DNA of 64,000 bases, taken from contig NZ_JANAVF010000003.1 in the NCBI RefSeq assembly GCF_024213195.1, positions 457,420-521,419 on the forward strand, given 5' to 3'. Both the position numbers and the translations under genes were made by a program. The DNA comes from Streptomyces sp. TBY4. GTDB lineage: Bacteria > Actinomycetota > Actinomycetes > Streptomycetales > Streptomycetaceae. Below the pieces are notes generated by a model. The model had not been told where the DNA came from, ran no database searches, and saw only the letters and a program-made list of their open reading frames with translations. This document shows, one piece after another, positions 1 to 7,653 of the stretch (position 1 is the stretch's first letter; every line of letters begins with the position of its first letter).

Positions 1-716
1 CCCAGTCGAAGTGGAACTTCGGGACCAGGAAGAGGGAGAGGCCCTTCGTGCCCGGGCCGTGGCCCTCGGGGCGCGCGAGGACGTAGTGGAGGATGTTCTC
101 CTCCATGTCGTGCTCGCCCGAGGTGATGAAGCGCTTCACGCCCTCGATGTGCCAGGAGCCGTCGTCCTGCTGGACCGCCTTGGTGCGGCCGGCGCCGACG
201 TCCGAGCCGGCGTCCGGCTCGGTGAGGACCATGGTGGAGCCCCAGCGCTTCTCGACGGCGAGCGCGGCGATCTTCTTCTGGACCTCGTTGCCCTCCTCGA
301 AGAGGACGCCGGCGAACGCCGGGCCGGAGGAGTACATCCACACGGCCGGGTTCGCGCCCAGGATCGTCTCGGCGAAGGCCCAGATCAGGGAGCGGGGCGA
401 GGTGGTGCCGCCGATCTCCTCGGGCAGGCCCAGGCGCCAGTACTCGGAGTCCATGAAGGCCTTGTAGCTCTTCTTGAAGGACGCCGGGACGGGGGCGGTG
501 TTCGTCGTGGGGTCGAAGACCGGCGGGTTGCGGTCCGCGTCCTCGAAGGAGGCGGCCAGCTCGTTCTCGGAGAGCTTGGCTATCTCGCTGAGGATGGTCT
601 TCGCGGTCTCGGTGTCCATCTCACCGAACGGGCCGGTGCCGTACACGTTGTCGCGCCCGAGCACCTCGAAGAGGTTGAACTCGATGTCGCGGAGATTCGA
701 CTTGTAGTGCCCCATG
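1..716 (-). CDS. acyl-CoA dehydrogenase, partial (N-terminal part)
   Basis: About 238 N-terminal residues are visible and the gene runs off the left edge. It begins [13 protein letters not shown], as in the long actinobacterial FadE-like acyl-CoA dehydrogenases with an extra N-terminal domain. The flavin-binding stretch [13 protein letters not shown] and the following [14 protein letters not shown] are clear. Such enzymes catalyse the FAD-dependent first oxidation of acyl-CoA thioesters in beta-oxidation. The start was chosen at the ATG read from 716, with GGAG about 10 bases upstream. A double inverted-repeat operator (760-795) lies just upstream, so control by a ligand-responsive repressor is likely. 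Family is secure; substrate chain length cannot be read. Confidence 0.93.
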
Positions 717-759
717 GCGACGGCTCCGTTAAGGCTCGGTGAGAGTGGTTCCTCGTGCA

Positions 760-795
760 TACCAATCGGTAACGTAATGATGCTACCCGCCGGTA
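760..795. promoter_or_regulatory. Double TACC-N4-GGTA operator
   Basis: Two 12-bp inverted repeats of form TACCNNNNGGTA lie at 760-771 (TACCAATCGGTA) and 784-795 (TACCCGCCGGTA), 24 bp centre to centre, upstream of the acyl-CoA dehydrogenase start. The spacing of about two helical turns and the dyad symmetry fit a dimeric TetR-type repressor bound twice on one face. The regulator is not identifiable here. Confidence 0.6.
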
Positions 796-809
796 ATAAA
801 CCGCAACCC

Positions 810-1523
810 CTACCGCAGGGACTGTGACGCCTCTCTCGGTCCTCCCGGCCGGCCGTCGTCGGCGGGGCCGTGCGCGAGGGCCCGTTCCCGGTCCACCGGT
901 TCCGGGAAGGCCAGCCGGGGCGAGCCGCCCGCCCACCACACGCCGATCACGAAGGCGGCCGTGGCCTCCACGTACCCGGCCCGGTCCAGCCCTCCGGCCG
1001 GCATCGGGGTCCAGCCCATCCCGGTGACCAGCTCCGCGACGCGCGCGGCCGCCGCCGGGTCGTCGGCGCAGTACGGCACTGCGGGCGCGCTCTCCCCGAA
1101 TGCGGCGACCGGCAGCCCCCACACGCTCGCGTGGGCCAGGTTGAAGGCCTTCACCACGTGCGCCCCGGGCGCCGCCGCCTGGACGAGGGCGGCCGTGCTC
1201 GGCCCGCCGCCGGTGGTCAGCATCACCCCGCCCGGCCCCGGAGCCAGCGGGTTCGTGCAGTCCACCACCGTCCGCCCGGCCAGCGCCGCCGCGTGCTCCG
1301 CCGCCAGGGGTGCGGCCGCCCCGGCCGGTACGGCGAGCAGCGCGAGCTCCCCGTACGCCGCCGCCCGCGCCGGGCTCCCGTGCCCGGCCGCCCCGATCCG
1401 CCGGGCCAGGTCTTCGGCCGCCGCCTCGTCGCGCCCGCCGACGAACACCTCGTGGCCGGCCCGCACCCAGGCCCCGCCGAGGGCTTCCGCCATGGCTCCC
1501 GTTCCCAGTACGCCGATCCGCAT
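810..1523 (-). CDS. NAD(P)-binding oxidoreductase, F420-reductase-like
   Basis: A 237-residue protein starting [19 protein letters not shown], a Rossmann GxGxMA nucleotide-binding motif typical of NADP:F420 oxidoreductase-like and related small reductases. Further motifs are [11 protein letters not shown] and [11 protein letters not shown], which match the 'D.tNP...' and 'vvKAFN' signatures of that family. It is probably a soluble NAD(P)H-dependent reductase with unknown substrate. GAGGTGG precedes the chosen ATG. It is transcribed divergently from an HxlR regulator, and a 24-bp palindrome sits between them, so it is probably that regulator's target, induced by a reactive or xenobiotic substrate. 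Family confident; function inferred. Confidence 0.85.
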   Translation of the reverse strand: MRIGVLGTGAMAEALGGAWVRAGHEVFVGGRDEAAAEDLARRIGAAGHGSPARAAAYGELALLAVPAGAAAPLAAEHAAALAGRTVVDCTNPLAPGPGGVMLTTGGGPSTAALVQAAAPGAHVVKAFNLAHASVWGLPVAAFGESAPAVPYCADDPAAAARVAELVTGMGWTPMPAGGLDRAGYVEATAAFVIGVWWAGGSPRLAFPEPVDRERALAHGPADDGRPGGPREASQSLR

Positions 1524-1581
1524 CGCCGCCACCTCTTTCCGTTTCCTGTGGTCGTTTCCGGTGGCCGAAGCTACGGAGGCC

Positions 1582-1605
1582 GATGCACACCGACCGGTGT
1601 CCATC
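1582..1605. promoter_or_regulatory. 24-bp near-perfect palindrome, probable HxlR operator
   Basis: The arms ACACCG (1587-1592) and CGGTGT (1595-1600) flank a 2-bp centre, and GATG (1582-1585) and CATC (1602-1605) extend the symmetry outward, with only the bases at 1586/1601 and the centre unpaired. It lies between the divergent reductase and HxlR genes, 12 bp before the regulator's start. This is the position expected for an autoregulatory operator. Confidence 0.65.
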
Positions 1606-1617
1606 GGCGGGGGCAGG

Positions 1618-2055
1618 ATGGGGCGCATGGAGAAGCTGCCCGACCCGGCCGCGGGCCTGCCGGATCTCACGTACACGGCGGACTGCCGGGCGCGCGTCGC
1701 CTTCGAGGTGCTGGCGAACCGCTGGGACAGCGTCGTGGTCTTCACGCTCGGCGCGGCGGGCCGGCCGATGCGGCCGAGGGCGCTGGTCGCACGGATCGGC
1801 GGGATCAGCCCGAAGGCGCTGAACGAGGCGCTGCGGCGGCTGGAGCGCAACGGCCTCGTGGAGCGCCGGGCGTACGCCGAGGCCCCGCCGCGGGTGGACT
1901 ACGCCCTGACCGCGGCCGGTACGGCCCTGCTCGTGCCGATGCGGGCGATGGGGGCCTGGGCCGCGGAGTACGCGGACGACGTGCTCGACGCGCAGGACCG
2001 GCACGAAGCCCGCCTACGGCAGCGCGAGCTCGGCCCGGACGGTCTTGCTCCGTGA
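1618..2055 (+). CDS. HxlR-family winged-helix transcriptional regulator
   Basis: About 145 residues. The order is typical for HxlR: an N-terminal cysteine segment (TADCRARVAFEVLANRWDSVVV), a winged helix with IGGISPKALNEALRRLERNGLVERR, then PPRVDYALTAAGTALLVPM. HxlR proteins bind DNA as dimers and often sense electrophiles or oxidants through the N-terminal Cys, which is present here. Two in-frame ATG codons (1618, 1627) and a GTG (1597) are possible. 1618 is given because GGGGGCAGG precedes it, but 1627 is almost as good. It is divergent from the reductase gene and shares a palindromic operator with it. Confidence 0.85.
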   Translation: MGRMEKLPDPAAGLPDLTYTADCRARVAFEVLANRWDSVVVFTLGAAGRPMRPRALVARIGGISPKALNEALRRLERNGLVERRAYAEAPPRVDYALTAAGTALLVPMRAMGAWAAEYADDVLDAQDRHEARLRQRELGPDGLAP

Positions 2056-2206
2056 TCGAAGCCGCAGCCGAGGATCGCGGAAGTCCGCTGAGCGGAGCTC
2101 ACCAGCCCGGCGGGGCACCGCCGTGGCCGGCTCCGCCGGAGGGCGGGCGTCCCGCTGACCGGAACTCGACGCACCCGCGGGCCGCCGCCTCGGTAGGCTT
2201 CGGGCC

Positions 2207-2671
2207 ATGTACGGCTATGACCAGAACGTGAGCGCGGGGCAGCAGGGCTACGCCCAGCCCCAGCAGGGCTACGCGCAGCAGCAGCCTCAGCAGCCGCTGT
2301 ACCCCGAGCCCTCGCCGCCCTCCCTCGCGGACGCGGTGCGCGCCTTCACGACCGGGTCGCTGTCCGCCGAGGACTTCCAGCAGATCTTCGCCTCCTCGAA
2401 GGTCTACTGCCCGCGCGGCGACACCCCGGGATTCCTCGCGCTGCACAACACGCAGCAGCCGGTCATCCCGATGTTCACCACGCTCAAGGAGCTGCGCCGG
2501 TACGCCGGCAAGGAGTCCAAGTACTTCGTGATCACCGGCGCCGAGGTGATCGACCTGCTGCCCACCGGCTACGGCTTCGTCCTCGACATGGAGGGCGACC
2601 ACCGGATGGTGTTCGACGCGAAGGCGGTCGAGCAGATGGTCGACTTCGCCATGCGCCGCATGTACGGCTGA
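2207..2671 (+). CDS. SseB-family protein
   Basis: A 154-residue protein with a Gln/Tyr/Pro-rich disordered N-terminus (residues 1-40, repeats of QQGYAQ) and a C-terminal SseB N-terminal-like domain containing SKVYCPRGDTPGFLAL, FTTLKELRRYAGKESKYFV, TGAEVIDLLPTGYG and a final methionine/arginine stretch. In enterobacteria SseB names an enhanced-serine-sensitivity protein; in Streptomyces the domain is common and of unknown role, often linked to type VII-like secretion. No signal peptide or membrane segment is seen. The ribosome binding site is weak. It stands 29 bp ahead of an ArsR-type regulator on the same strand. Confidence 0.8.
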   Translation: MYGYDQNVSAGQQGYAQPQQGYAQQQPQQPLYPEPSPPSLADAVRAFTTGSLSAEDFQQIFASSKVYCPRGDTPGFLALHNTQQPVIPMFTTLKELRRYAGKESKYFVITGAEVIDLLPTGYGFVLDMEGDHRMVFDAKAVEQMVDFAMRRMYG

Positions 2672-2700
2672 GAGGCCGAAGCCGACGCCGGGGGGCTGAC

Positions 2701-3660
2701 ATGCTGCGCATCCACTTCGAGGCCGAGGATCTGCTCAACGTCACCTTCGCGAGCGAGCCGCTGCCCCTCGTGGAGCTGGCCCTCGCGCTCGTCGCGGCAC
2801 AGCGCACCGACCAGCAGGCGGTTTTCGGCCGTTGGCGGAGCCTGGCCGCGCGGGAGCTGCCGGGGCGGGTGCGGCCGCTTTTCGACCTCCTGCGCCCCGA
2901 CGGCGACAACCCCCACTTCGTGGAGCCGTACGCGCGGAGCCTGGAGGAGGGCCTCACCGTCATCCGGGACCGGGTCTCCTTCCTGACCCCGGAGGGACTG
3001 GCCCGCGCCGCGACCCGCGCGCCCGGGTCCCCGGCCTGGCTGCGCGCCCTGTGGGGGCAGGACCGGGAGGCCTGGGACCAGCTCGACTCCGCGATCCGGT
3101 CCGCGTACGACGTGCTCATCGCCCCGCACTGGCCGCGGATCCGGCAGTCCTTCCAGGCGGACGTGGCCTGGCGGACCCGGCTGCTGGCCGCGCACGGGAT
3201 CAAGGCCTGCCTGGCCAGCACCCACCAGGCCGCCGACTGGTCGGGACTCGTCTTCGAGGTGGGCCGGCCGCCGGACTACGAGGTCCGGCTCGGCGGGCGG
3301 GGGCTGGTGCTGATGCCCTCGCCGTTCTGGACGGGCCGCCCGCTGCTGGACGACACCCCGGACGGGACCTACGTACTCCTCTACCCGGCGCTGACCCCCC
3401 TGCCCCTGGTCTCCCCGGACCGGGCGGAGGGCGCGCTCGACGCGCTGCTGGGGCGGACCCGGGCGGCCGTGCTCCAGCTGCTGATCGAGCAGCGGACCAC
3501 CTCCGAGCTGGCCCGCGACCTCGACATCAGCCTCCCGTCGGTCTCGGAGCACACCCGCACCCTGCGCGCGGCGGGCCTGATCACCACGGCCCGGGACGGC
3601 AAGGCGGTCCTGCACTCCGCGACCGCGCTCGGCGTGGACCTCCTCCACAGCGGCGGCTGA
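2701..3660 (+). CDS. ArsR-type winged-helix regulator with N-terminal DUF5937-like domain
   Basis: A 319-residue protein. Residues about 1-230 form an alpha/beta region with APHWPRIRQSFQADVAWRTR, and the C-terminus (about 255-315) is an ArsR winged helix: VLQLLIEQRTTSELARDLDISLPSVSEHTRTLRAAGLI. This architecture is common in Streptomyces. A paralogue with the same PHWPRIR and RTR..LA..GI signatures lies at 18735-19589, where it faces an MFS transporter. No metal-binding ELCVC-type motif is visible, so a metal-sensing role is not supported. A short G-rich stretch precedes the ATG. Its target is unknown; the neighbouring genes give no clear clue. Confidence 0.8.
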   Translation: MLRIHFEAEDLLNVTFASEPLPLVELALALVAAQRTDQQAVFGRWRSLAARELPGRVRPLFDLLRPDGDNPHFVEPYARSLEEGLTVIRDRVSFLTPEGLARAATRAPGSPAWLRALWGQDREAWDQLDSAIRSAYDVLIAPHWPRIRQSFQADVAWRTRLLAAHGIKACLASTHQAADWSGLVFEVGRPPDYEVRLGGRGLVLMPSPFWTGRPLLDDTPDGTYVLLYPALTPLPLVSPDRAEGALDALLGRTRAAVLQLLIEQRTTSELARDLDISLPSVSEHTRTLRAAGLITTARDGKAVLHSATALGVDLLHSGG

Positions 3661-3664
3661 CCCT

Positions 3665-4099
3665 TCAGGAGCGGTGGCGGCGCCGCGAGAAGGCTGCCGC
3701 CACGGCGGCCAGCGCGACGGCGAGGGCGCCGTACGTCCACAGGAGGGCGAGGTCGGGGCGGTGGGCCAGCGAGATGCGGATGCCCGCGAAGGCCAGCGCG
3801 CCGACGGCGTGGGAGGAGCCCTCCACGCCCTTGAACCCCGTCGACCAGCGCAGCAGCAGGCAGCAGGCCAGGCAGAGGGCGCCCCAGGTGGCGAGGTAGG
3901 GCCAGGGCGAACCGGGAAGCGGTTGCAGCGGGCTGACGGTGGCCGCCCACCGGTAGGAGGCGTACCCGAGGGCCACGACCGCGGCCGTGACGGCCGCGGA
4001 CCAGCCCAGTGCGGCGAGTGCGGCCCGTAAGTTCCCGTGGTCGGTGTCCGCCTCCGCGCCGGGCTGCGGGCCGTCGGCCTCGTTCGTCGGGGTGGTCAC
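3665..4099 (-). CDS. Hypothetical four-helix membrane protein
   Basis: 144 residues with a charged hydrophilic N-terminus (about 25 residues), four hydrophobic segments (near residues 28-50, 67-88, 96-112 and 117-136) and a basic C-terminus ending RRRHRS. I do not recognise a family. The start is a GTG preceded by AGGAGC at good spacing. The gene converges with the ArsR-type regulator gene, only 4 bp separating the two stop ends. Confidence 0.65.
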   Translation of the reverse strand: MTTPTNEADGPQPGAEADTDHGNLRAALAALGWSAAVTAAVVALGYASYRWAATVSPLQPLPGSPWPYLATWGALCLACCLLLRWSTGFKGVEGSSHAVGALAFAGIRISLAHRPDLALLWTYGALAVALAAVAAAFSRRRHRS

Positions 4100-4297
4100 T
4101 GTCGGGCTCCTGTCGTGTGCGGCGTACGCCGGTCTCCGTGCGTATCGATCATGAGGACGCCCGTCCGGGGCCCCCGGTTGTCCCGGACCCCGGACCGCAG
4201 GTTTCGGCGCTGCCCGAAAGGATCGCGGCGACGGCGGCGAGTCCCGAACATCGGTGCTGCGGGGGGAAAACCCGCTCCGACCGACAGGGAGACTGCA

Positions 4298-4651
4298 ATG
4301 ACACGTACGTCGTTACGCACGAAGCTCGCGGCAGTGGCGGCAACGGGGGTGATGGCGCTGGGTACGGGGGTCCTGGCGGCGTCCCCGGCCGAGGCGGCCG
4401 TGGCCTGCCCGTACGAGTACTTCTGCGCCTATCCGGAGCCCAACTTCGGCGGTACGCCCATCATGACCTGGCAGTGCAACGACGTCCGGGCCATGCCGTG
4501 GTACGGGACCGGCTCGTGGATCAACAACCAGACCGCGGGCACGCGTGCGCGGTTCGGCATGGTCGGCGGCGGCAGTCTCTACACCGCCGGTGCCTACTCC
4601 CAGAACCCCGCCGTCAACTGGGGCCCGGTCGCCTCCATCGACCCTTGCTAG
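4298..4651 (+). CDS. Secreted peptidase-inhibitor I36-family protein
   Basis: 117 residues with a Sec signal peptide (MTRTSLRTKLAA..., cleavage near ASPAEAA at about residue 34). The mature part opens ACPYEYFCAYPEPNFGG, the CPxxxxC plus gamma-crystallin-like start of I36 inhibitors (SMPI family), with later cysteines in WQCNDV and the terminal DPC. These small secreted proteins fold as a single Greek-key domain and can inhibit metalloproteases. GGGAG precedes the ATG. A second gene with an almost copied signal peptide follows (4705-4854), suggesting tandem duplication. Inhibitor activity is inferred from family only. Confidence 0.85.
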   Translation: MTRTSLRTKLAAVAATGVMALGTGVLAASPAEAAVACPYEYFCAYPEPNFGGTPIMTWQCNDVRAMPWYGTGSWINNQTAGTRARFGMVGGGSLYTAGAYSQNPAVNWGPVASIDPC

Positions 4652-4704
4652 TCGCCGGCACTTCCCGCTCGATGCCCGCACGAAGCGGCGTAGAGGAGAC
4701 ACCA

Positions 4705-4854
4705 ATGACCCGAACCACGCGTACGCGGCTCCGCGCGAAGGCGGCCGCCGTCCTGGCCACGGTGGCCCTGGCCATGGGGGTGGGCGTGCTCGCCGCGGCT
4801 CCGGCCGAGGCGGCGCCGGCGCACTGGTGCCGGTTCCACCCCTCCTGCGACTGA
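4705..4854 (+). CDS. Tiny secreted two-cysteine peptide, possible truncated I36 paralogue
   Basis: 49 residues: a Sec signal peptide (MTRTTRTRLRAKAAA..., cleavage after AAPAEAA) and a mature tail of about 12 residues, PAHWCRFHPSCD. The signal peptide closely resembles that of the upstream I36-family gene, and the two cysteines are spaced CX5C, exactly as the first two cysteines of the mature I36 protein (CPYEYFC). GAGGAG stands 7 bp before the ATG and the reading frame ends cleanly with TGA. Either this is a duplicated I36 gene cut short after its first disulfide loop, or a genuine secreted microprotein. It is followed by a strong terminator-like palindrome. Confidence 0.7.
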   Translation: MTRTTRTRLRAKAAAVLATVALAMGVGVLAAAPAEAAPAHWCRFHPSCD

Positions 4855-4904
4855 CGACTGAAGGCTGACGGCACGCGCGACGGGCGCGCGATCGGGTGAA
4901 CCTG

Positions 4905-4932
4905 AGACCCCGGGGGAATTCCCCCGGGGTCT
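4905..4932. terminator. 28-bp perfect palindrome, probable bidirectional terminator
   Basis: Both halves are AGACCCCGGGGGAA and its exact complement, centred on GAATTC, followed by a pyrimidine-rich CTTCTCC. It lies after the two small secreted protein genes and before the pirin gene. Confidence 0.7.
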
Positions 4933-5001
4933 TCTCCGTTCTGTCGGGTGGCAGAAAGTTCGGGTTTCAACTAAACTCGACGCCAGAAGGAGGTTCCGAC
5001 C

Positions 5002-6003
5002 ATGCCTGCAGTGACTGTGGAGAACCCGTTGACGCTCCCGCGCGTCGCGGAGCCCGCGCCGGAGACGACGACCGCCCGCAAGGTGCTGGCCGTCACGACC
5101 GCCCCGGGTGGCTTCGAGGGCGAGGGGTTCCCGGTACGCCGTGCGTTCGCCGGGATCAACTACCAGTACCTCGACCCGTTCATCATGATGGACCAGATGG
5201 GCGAGGTGGAGTACGCCCCGGGCGAGCCCAAGGGCACCCCCTGGCACCCCCACCGCGGCTTCGAGACCGTCACCTACCTGATCGACGGAACCTTCGTCCA
5301 CCAGGACAGCAACGGCGGCGGCGGAATCATCAACGGCGGCGACACCCAGTGGATGACGGCGGGCAGCGGCCTGCTGCACATCGAGGCGCCGCCGGAGTCG
5401 CTCGTGGTGTCCGGCGGGCTCTTCCACGGCCTCCAGCTGTGGGTGAACCTCCCGGCCTCCGACAAGATGATGCCCCCGCGCTACCAGGACATCGGCGGCG
5501 GCCAGGTCCAGTTGCTCTCCACCCCGGACGGCGGCGCCCTGCTCCGCGTGATCGCCGGCGAGCTGGACGGCCACCAGGGCCCCGGCATCACCCACACCCC
5601 GATCACGATGATCCACGCGACGGTCGCACCCGGCGCGCAGATCACCCTCCCGTGGCGCGAGGACTTCAACGCGCTGGCCTACGTACTGGCCGGGCGCGGC
5701 TCGGTCGGCGAGGACCGGCGGCCCGTCCACACCGGGCAGACCGCGGTCTTCGGCGAGGGCGGCTCGCTGACCCTGCGGGCCGACCAGGGCCAGGACGCCA
5801 ACGCCCCCGCGCTGGAGATCGTCCTGCTCGGCGGGCGGCCGATCCGGGAGCCGATGGCGCACTACGGGCCGTTCGTGATGAACAGCAAGCACGAGCTGCA
5901 GCAGGCGTTCGACGACTTCCAGGCCGGGCGGCTGGGCCGGATCCCCACCACGCAGCGGACCGGCCTCGGCCACCGCGGCACGGGCGAGGCCGACAGCGAG
6001 TAG
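5002..6003 (+). CDS. Pirin-family bicupin protein
   Basis: 333 residues. The N-terminal cupin carries the pirin iron signature WHPHRGFETVTY and GLLHIEAP; by alignment to human pirin the metal ligands would be His82, His84, His126 and Glu128, all present. The C-terminal cupin (about 170-290) is the degenerate second barrel. Bacterial pirins are cytoplasmic, may act as quercetin dioxygenases or redox-linked modulators of pyruvate metabolism; the exact role here is unknown. An excellent AGAAGGAGG ribosome site precedes the ATG and an A/T-rich promoter-like stretch (GTTTCAACTAAACT) lies upstream. It is transcribed alone and converges with the NIPSNAP gene. Confidence 0.92.
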   Translation: MPAVTVENPLTLPRVAEPAPETTTARKVLAVTTAPGGFEGEGFPVRRAFAGINYQYLDPFIMMDQMGEVEYAPGEPKGTPWHPHRGFETVTYLIDGTFVHQDSNGGGGIINGGDTQWMTAGSGLLHIEAPPESLVVSGGLFHGLQLWVNLPASDKMMPPRYQDIGGGQVQLLSTPDGGALLRVIAGELDGHQGPGITHTPITMIHATVAPGAQITLPWREDFNALAYVLAGRGSVGEDRRPVHTGQTAVFGEGGSLTLRADQGQDANAPALEIVLLGGRPIREPMAHYGPFVMNSKHELQQAFDDFQAGRLGRIPTTQRTGLGHRGTGEADSE

Positions 6004-6032
6004 GAGGCCGGGGGAGCGGACCCGGGGCGGCG

Positions 6033-6599
6033 CTACGCCCTCACGGGTGCGAGCCGCAGCCGCCGGGCCGGCCAGGGTGCCGGTTCGGCAGCGGCACCGG
6101 CCCCGGCCCGGCCGAACCAGACCCGGACGTCCTCCCCGGTCCGGACGGGCAGGCGGGGGAAGTCGTTCTCGGCGTGCTCGGTGCGGTGCAGTGCGTGGCC
6201 CGGTCCCAGGTGGCGGGCGGCGTACGCGTCGAAGGCGGTCGCGTCGGCGGGACGGCAGACGGTCGCCACCACCTCGCGCGTCCCCGGCGCCGGCGTGAAG
6301 CCGGGGCCGCGCAGCAGCAGTACGTCATCGCTGTCGATCATGGTGGCGTTGGCCGCGTCGCGGTGCTCCCGCCAGACCGGACCGGTGTAGAAGGCCTCCA
6401 GCGCACGCCGCCGGTGCGCCATGTCGGGGAACGCGCGCAGCCAGACGAACCGGTCCGGATCGTCCAGGTCGCGGAACCGGCCCCCGACGGTGATCCCCAC
6501 CGCCTCCTGGCCGGTCACGAACGCGCGCTCGAACAGCTCGATCAGGGTGTCCCGGGTCCCCGGGTGCAGGGTGTACTGCCGCAGTTCGACGATGCTCAT
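6033..6599 (-). CDS. NIPSNAP-family protein
   Basis: 188 residues with an N-terminal NIPSNAP ferredoxin-like domain: MSIVELRQYTLHPGTRDTLI, then DRFVWLRAFPDMAHRR and FYTGPVWREHRDAANATM. The C-terminal half is a second, weaker alpha+beta domain. NIPSNAP proteins are small dimeric barrels of uncertain function, often near oxidoreductases. The start shown is the ATG giving the canonical N-terminus; a longer frame upstream lacks family features. No clear ribosome site is seen, so the transcript may be leaderless. The gene lies 37 bp downstream of the imine-reductase-like gene on the same strand and may be co-transcribed with it. Confidence 0.85.
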   Translation of the reverse strand: MSIVELRQYTLHPGTRDTLIELFERAFVTGQEAVGITVGGRFRDLDDPDRFVWLRAFPDMAHRRRALEAFYTGPVWREHRDAANATMIDSDDVLLLRGPGFTPAPGTREVVATVCRPADATAFDAYAARHLGPGHALHRTEHAENDFPRLPVRTGEDVRVWFGRAGAGAAAEPAPWPARRLRLAPVRA

Positions 6600-6636
6600 G
6601 CGCCGCAGGCTAGGAGCGCTCCCCTGACACCTCCCG

Positions 6637-7533
6637 TCAGTGGACATCGCCGGCGGGACCGGACGCGCCGGCCTGCAGCAGCTGGATCAGCCGCGAGCTG
6701 CTGTCGGCGCCGAAGCCCGCGGCGACTCCGCGGCGGTACAGATCGGCGTGCGCCGCCAGGATCCCGGTGTCCACACCGGAGTCGGCGGCGGTGTGCAGGA
6801 TGTGCTCCACGCTCGCCGCGCACATGGCGAGCCGCTCGTACGTGCCTTCGTGCGCGTCCGCGTCGATCAGCGGGGCGCCGCCCTCGTAGAAGCCGCGCAG
6901 GGTGTCGGCCGTGTAGCCGGCGTACGGCACGATGTCCGCGGCCGTCAGACCGTTGGCCTTCGCGACGGCCACCGCCTGGTACCAGCCCGTGTAGGCGGTC
7001 CAGAACATGATCATGTTGAGCTGGTAGTAGAGCTGCGCGTACCCGGCGTCGGCGCCCCGGTAGTCGGTGGCGGCGAGCACGTCGAGCGCCGCGCGGTGCT
7101 CCTTGTAGACCTGCTCCGGTCCGCTGATGAAGGCGGACGAGCCCTCCTGCCCGATGCCGCCGGGCGGGACGTTGACCCCGCCCGTGAGGTACGAGGCCCC
7201 GCGCTCCTGCGCCCAGCGGGCGGCGGCCCGGGCCTTCTCGGGCACGTCGGAGGACAGGTTGGCCAGCACCCGGCCGCGGAGGTCGGCGTCGCCGAGGGTG
7301 GGGTACATGGCGTCCACGTCGATGAGGCTGAGCACGGTGAGCCCGCTCGCCGCGACCGCCCCGGCGGCGCTGCCGGCCCGCCGTGCGCCGCGTGCCACGA
7401 GCTCGGTGTCCTTGCCGGGGCTGCGGTTCCAGACGGTGACCTCGTACCCGGCGTCCAGGTAGGCGGCGGCCATGGCCCGGCCCATGGGCCCGAGGCCGAT
7501 GACGGTGACGGCGGTGGTCGAAATCTCGGTCAT
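6637..7533 (-). CDS. NADPH-dependent oxidoreductase, imine-reductase/HIBADH-like
   Basis: 298 residues. The N-terminal Rossmann domain carries VIGLGPMGRAMAAAYL and WNRSPGK, the NADPH-selecting loop of imine reductases and 6-phosphogluconate-dehydrogenase relatives. The C-terminal helical domain (about 165-295) has YYQLNMIMFWTAYTGWYQA and DADAHEGTYERL, resembling the reductive-aminase C-terminal domain that forms the active site between two subunits. The likely reaction is reduction of a cyclic imine or related carbonyl; the substrate is unknown. GGAGAG precedes the ATG. It is divergent from a TetR regulator and two copies of that regulator's probable operator cover the shared promoter region. 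Confidence 0.87.
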   Translation of the reverse strand: MTEISTTAVTVIGLGPMGRAMAAAYLDAGYEVTVWNRSPGKDTELVARGARRAGSAAGAVAASGLTVLSLIDVDAMYPTLGDADLRGRVLANLSSDVPEKARAAARWAQERGASYLTGGVNVPPGGIGQEGSSAFISGPEQVYKEHRAALDVLAATDYRGADAGYAQLYYQLNMIMFWTAYTGWYQAVAVAKANGLTAADIVPYAGYTADTLRGFYEGGAPLIDADAHEGTYERLAMCAASVEHILHTAADSGVDTGILAAHADLYRRGVAAGFGADSSSRLIQLLQAGASGPAGDVH

Positions 7534-7562
7534 GGCAGAGCTCTCCTCGGTTCGGTGCAGAA

Positions 7563-7630
7563 CTAGAACGAACGCTCTATCTAGCGATCGAGGCGAACGT
7601 AGCACGGTTCTAGAACGAACGCTCTATCTA
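7563..7630. promoter_or_regulatory. Two identical 21-bp repeats carrying a TetR-type operator
   Basis: An identical 21-bp sequence occurs at 7563-7583 and 7610-7630. Its core TAGAACGAACGCTCTA is a near palindrome, TAGA-N-CG-NN-CG-N-TCTA. The copies are 47 bp apart in the gap between the imine-reductase-like gene and the TetR gene, one near each start. This suggests the TetR protein represses both divergent promoters. Confidence 0.75.
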
Positions 7631-7653
7631 TAGTGCGGAGTAGAGTGCCCTCC

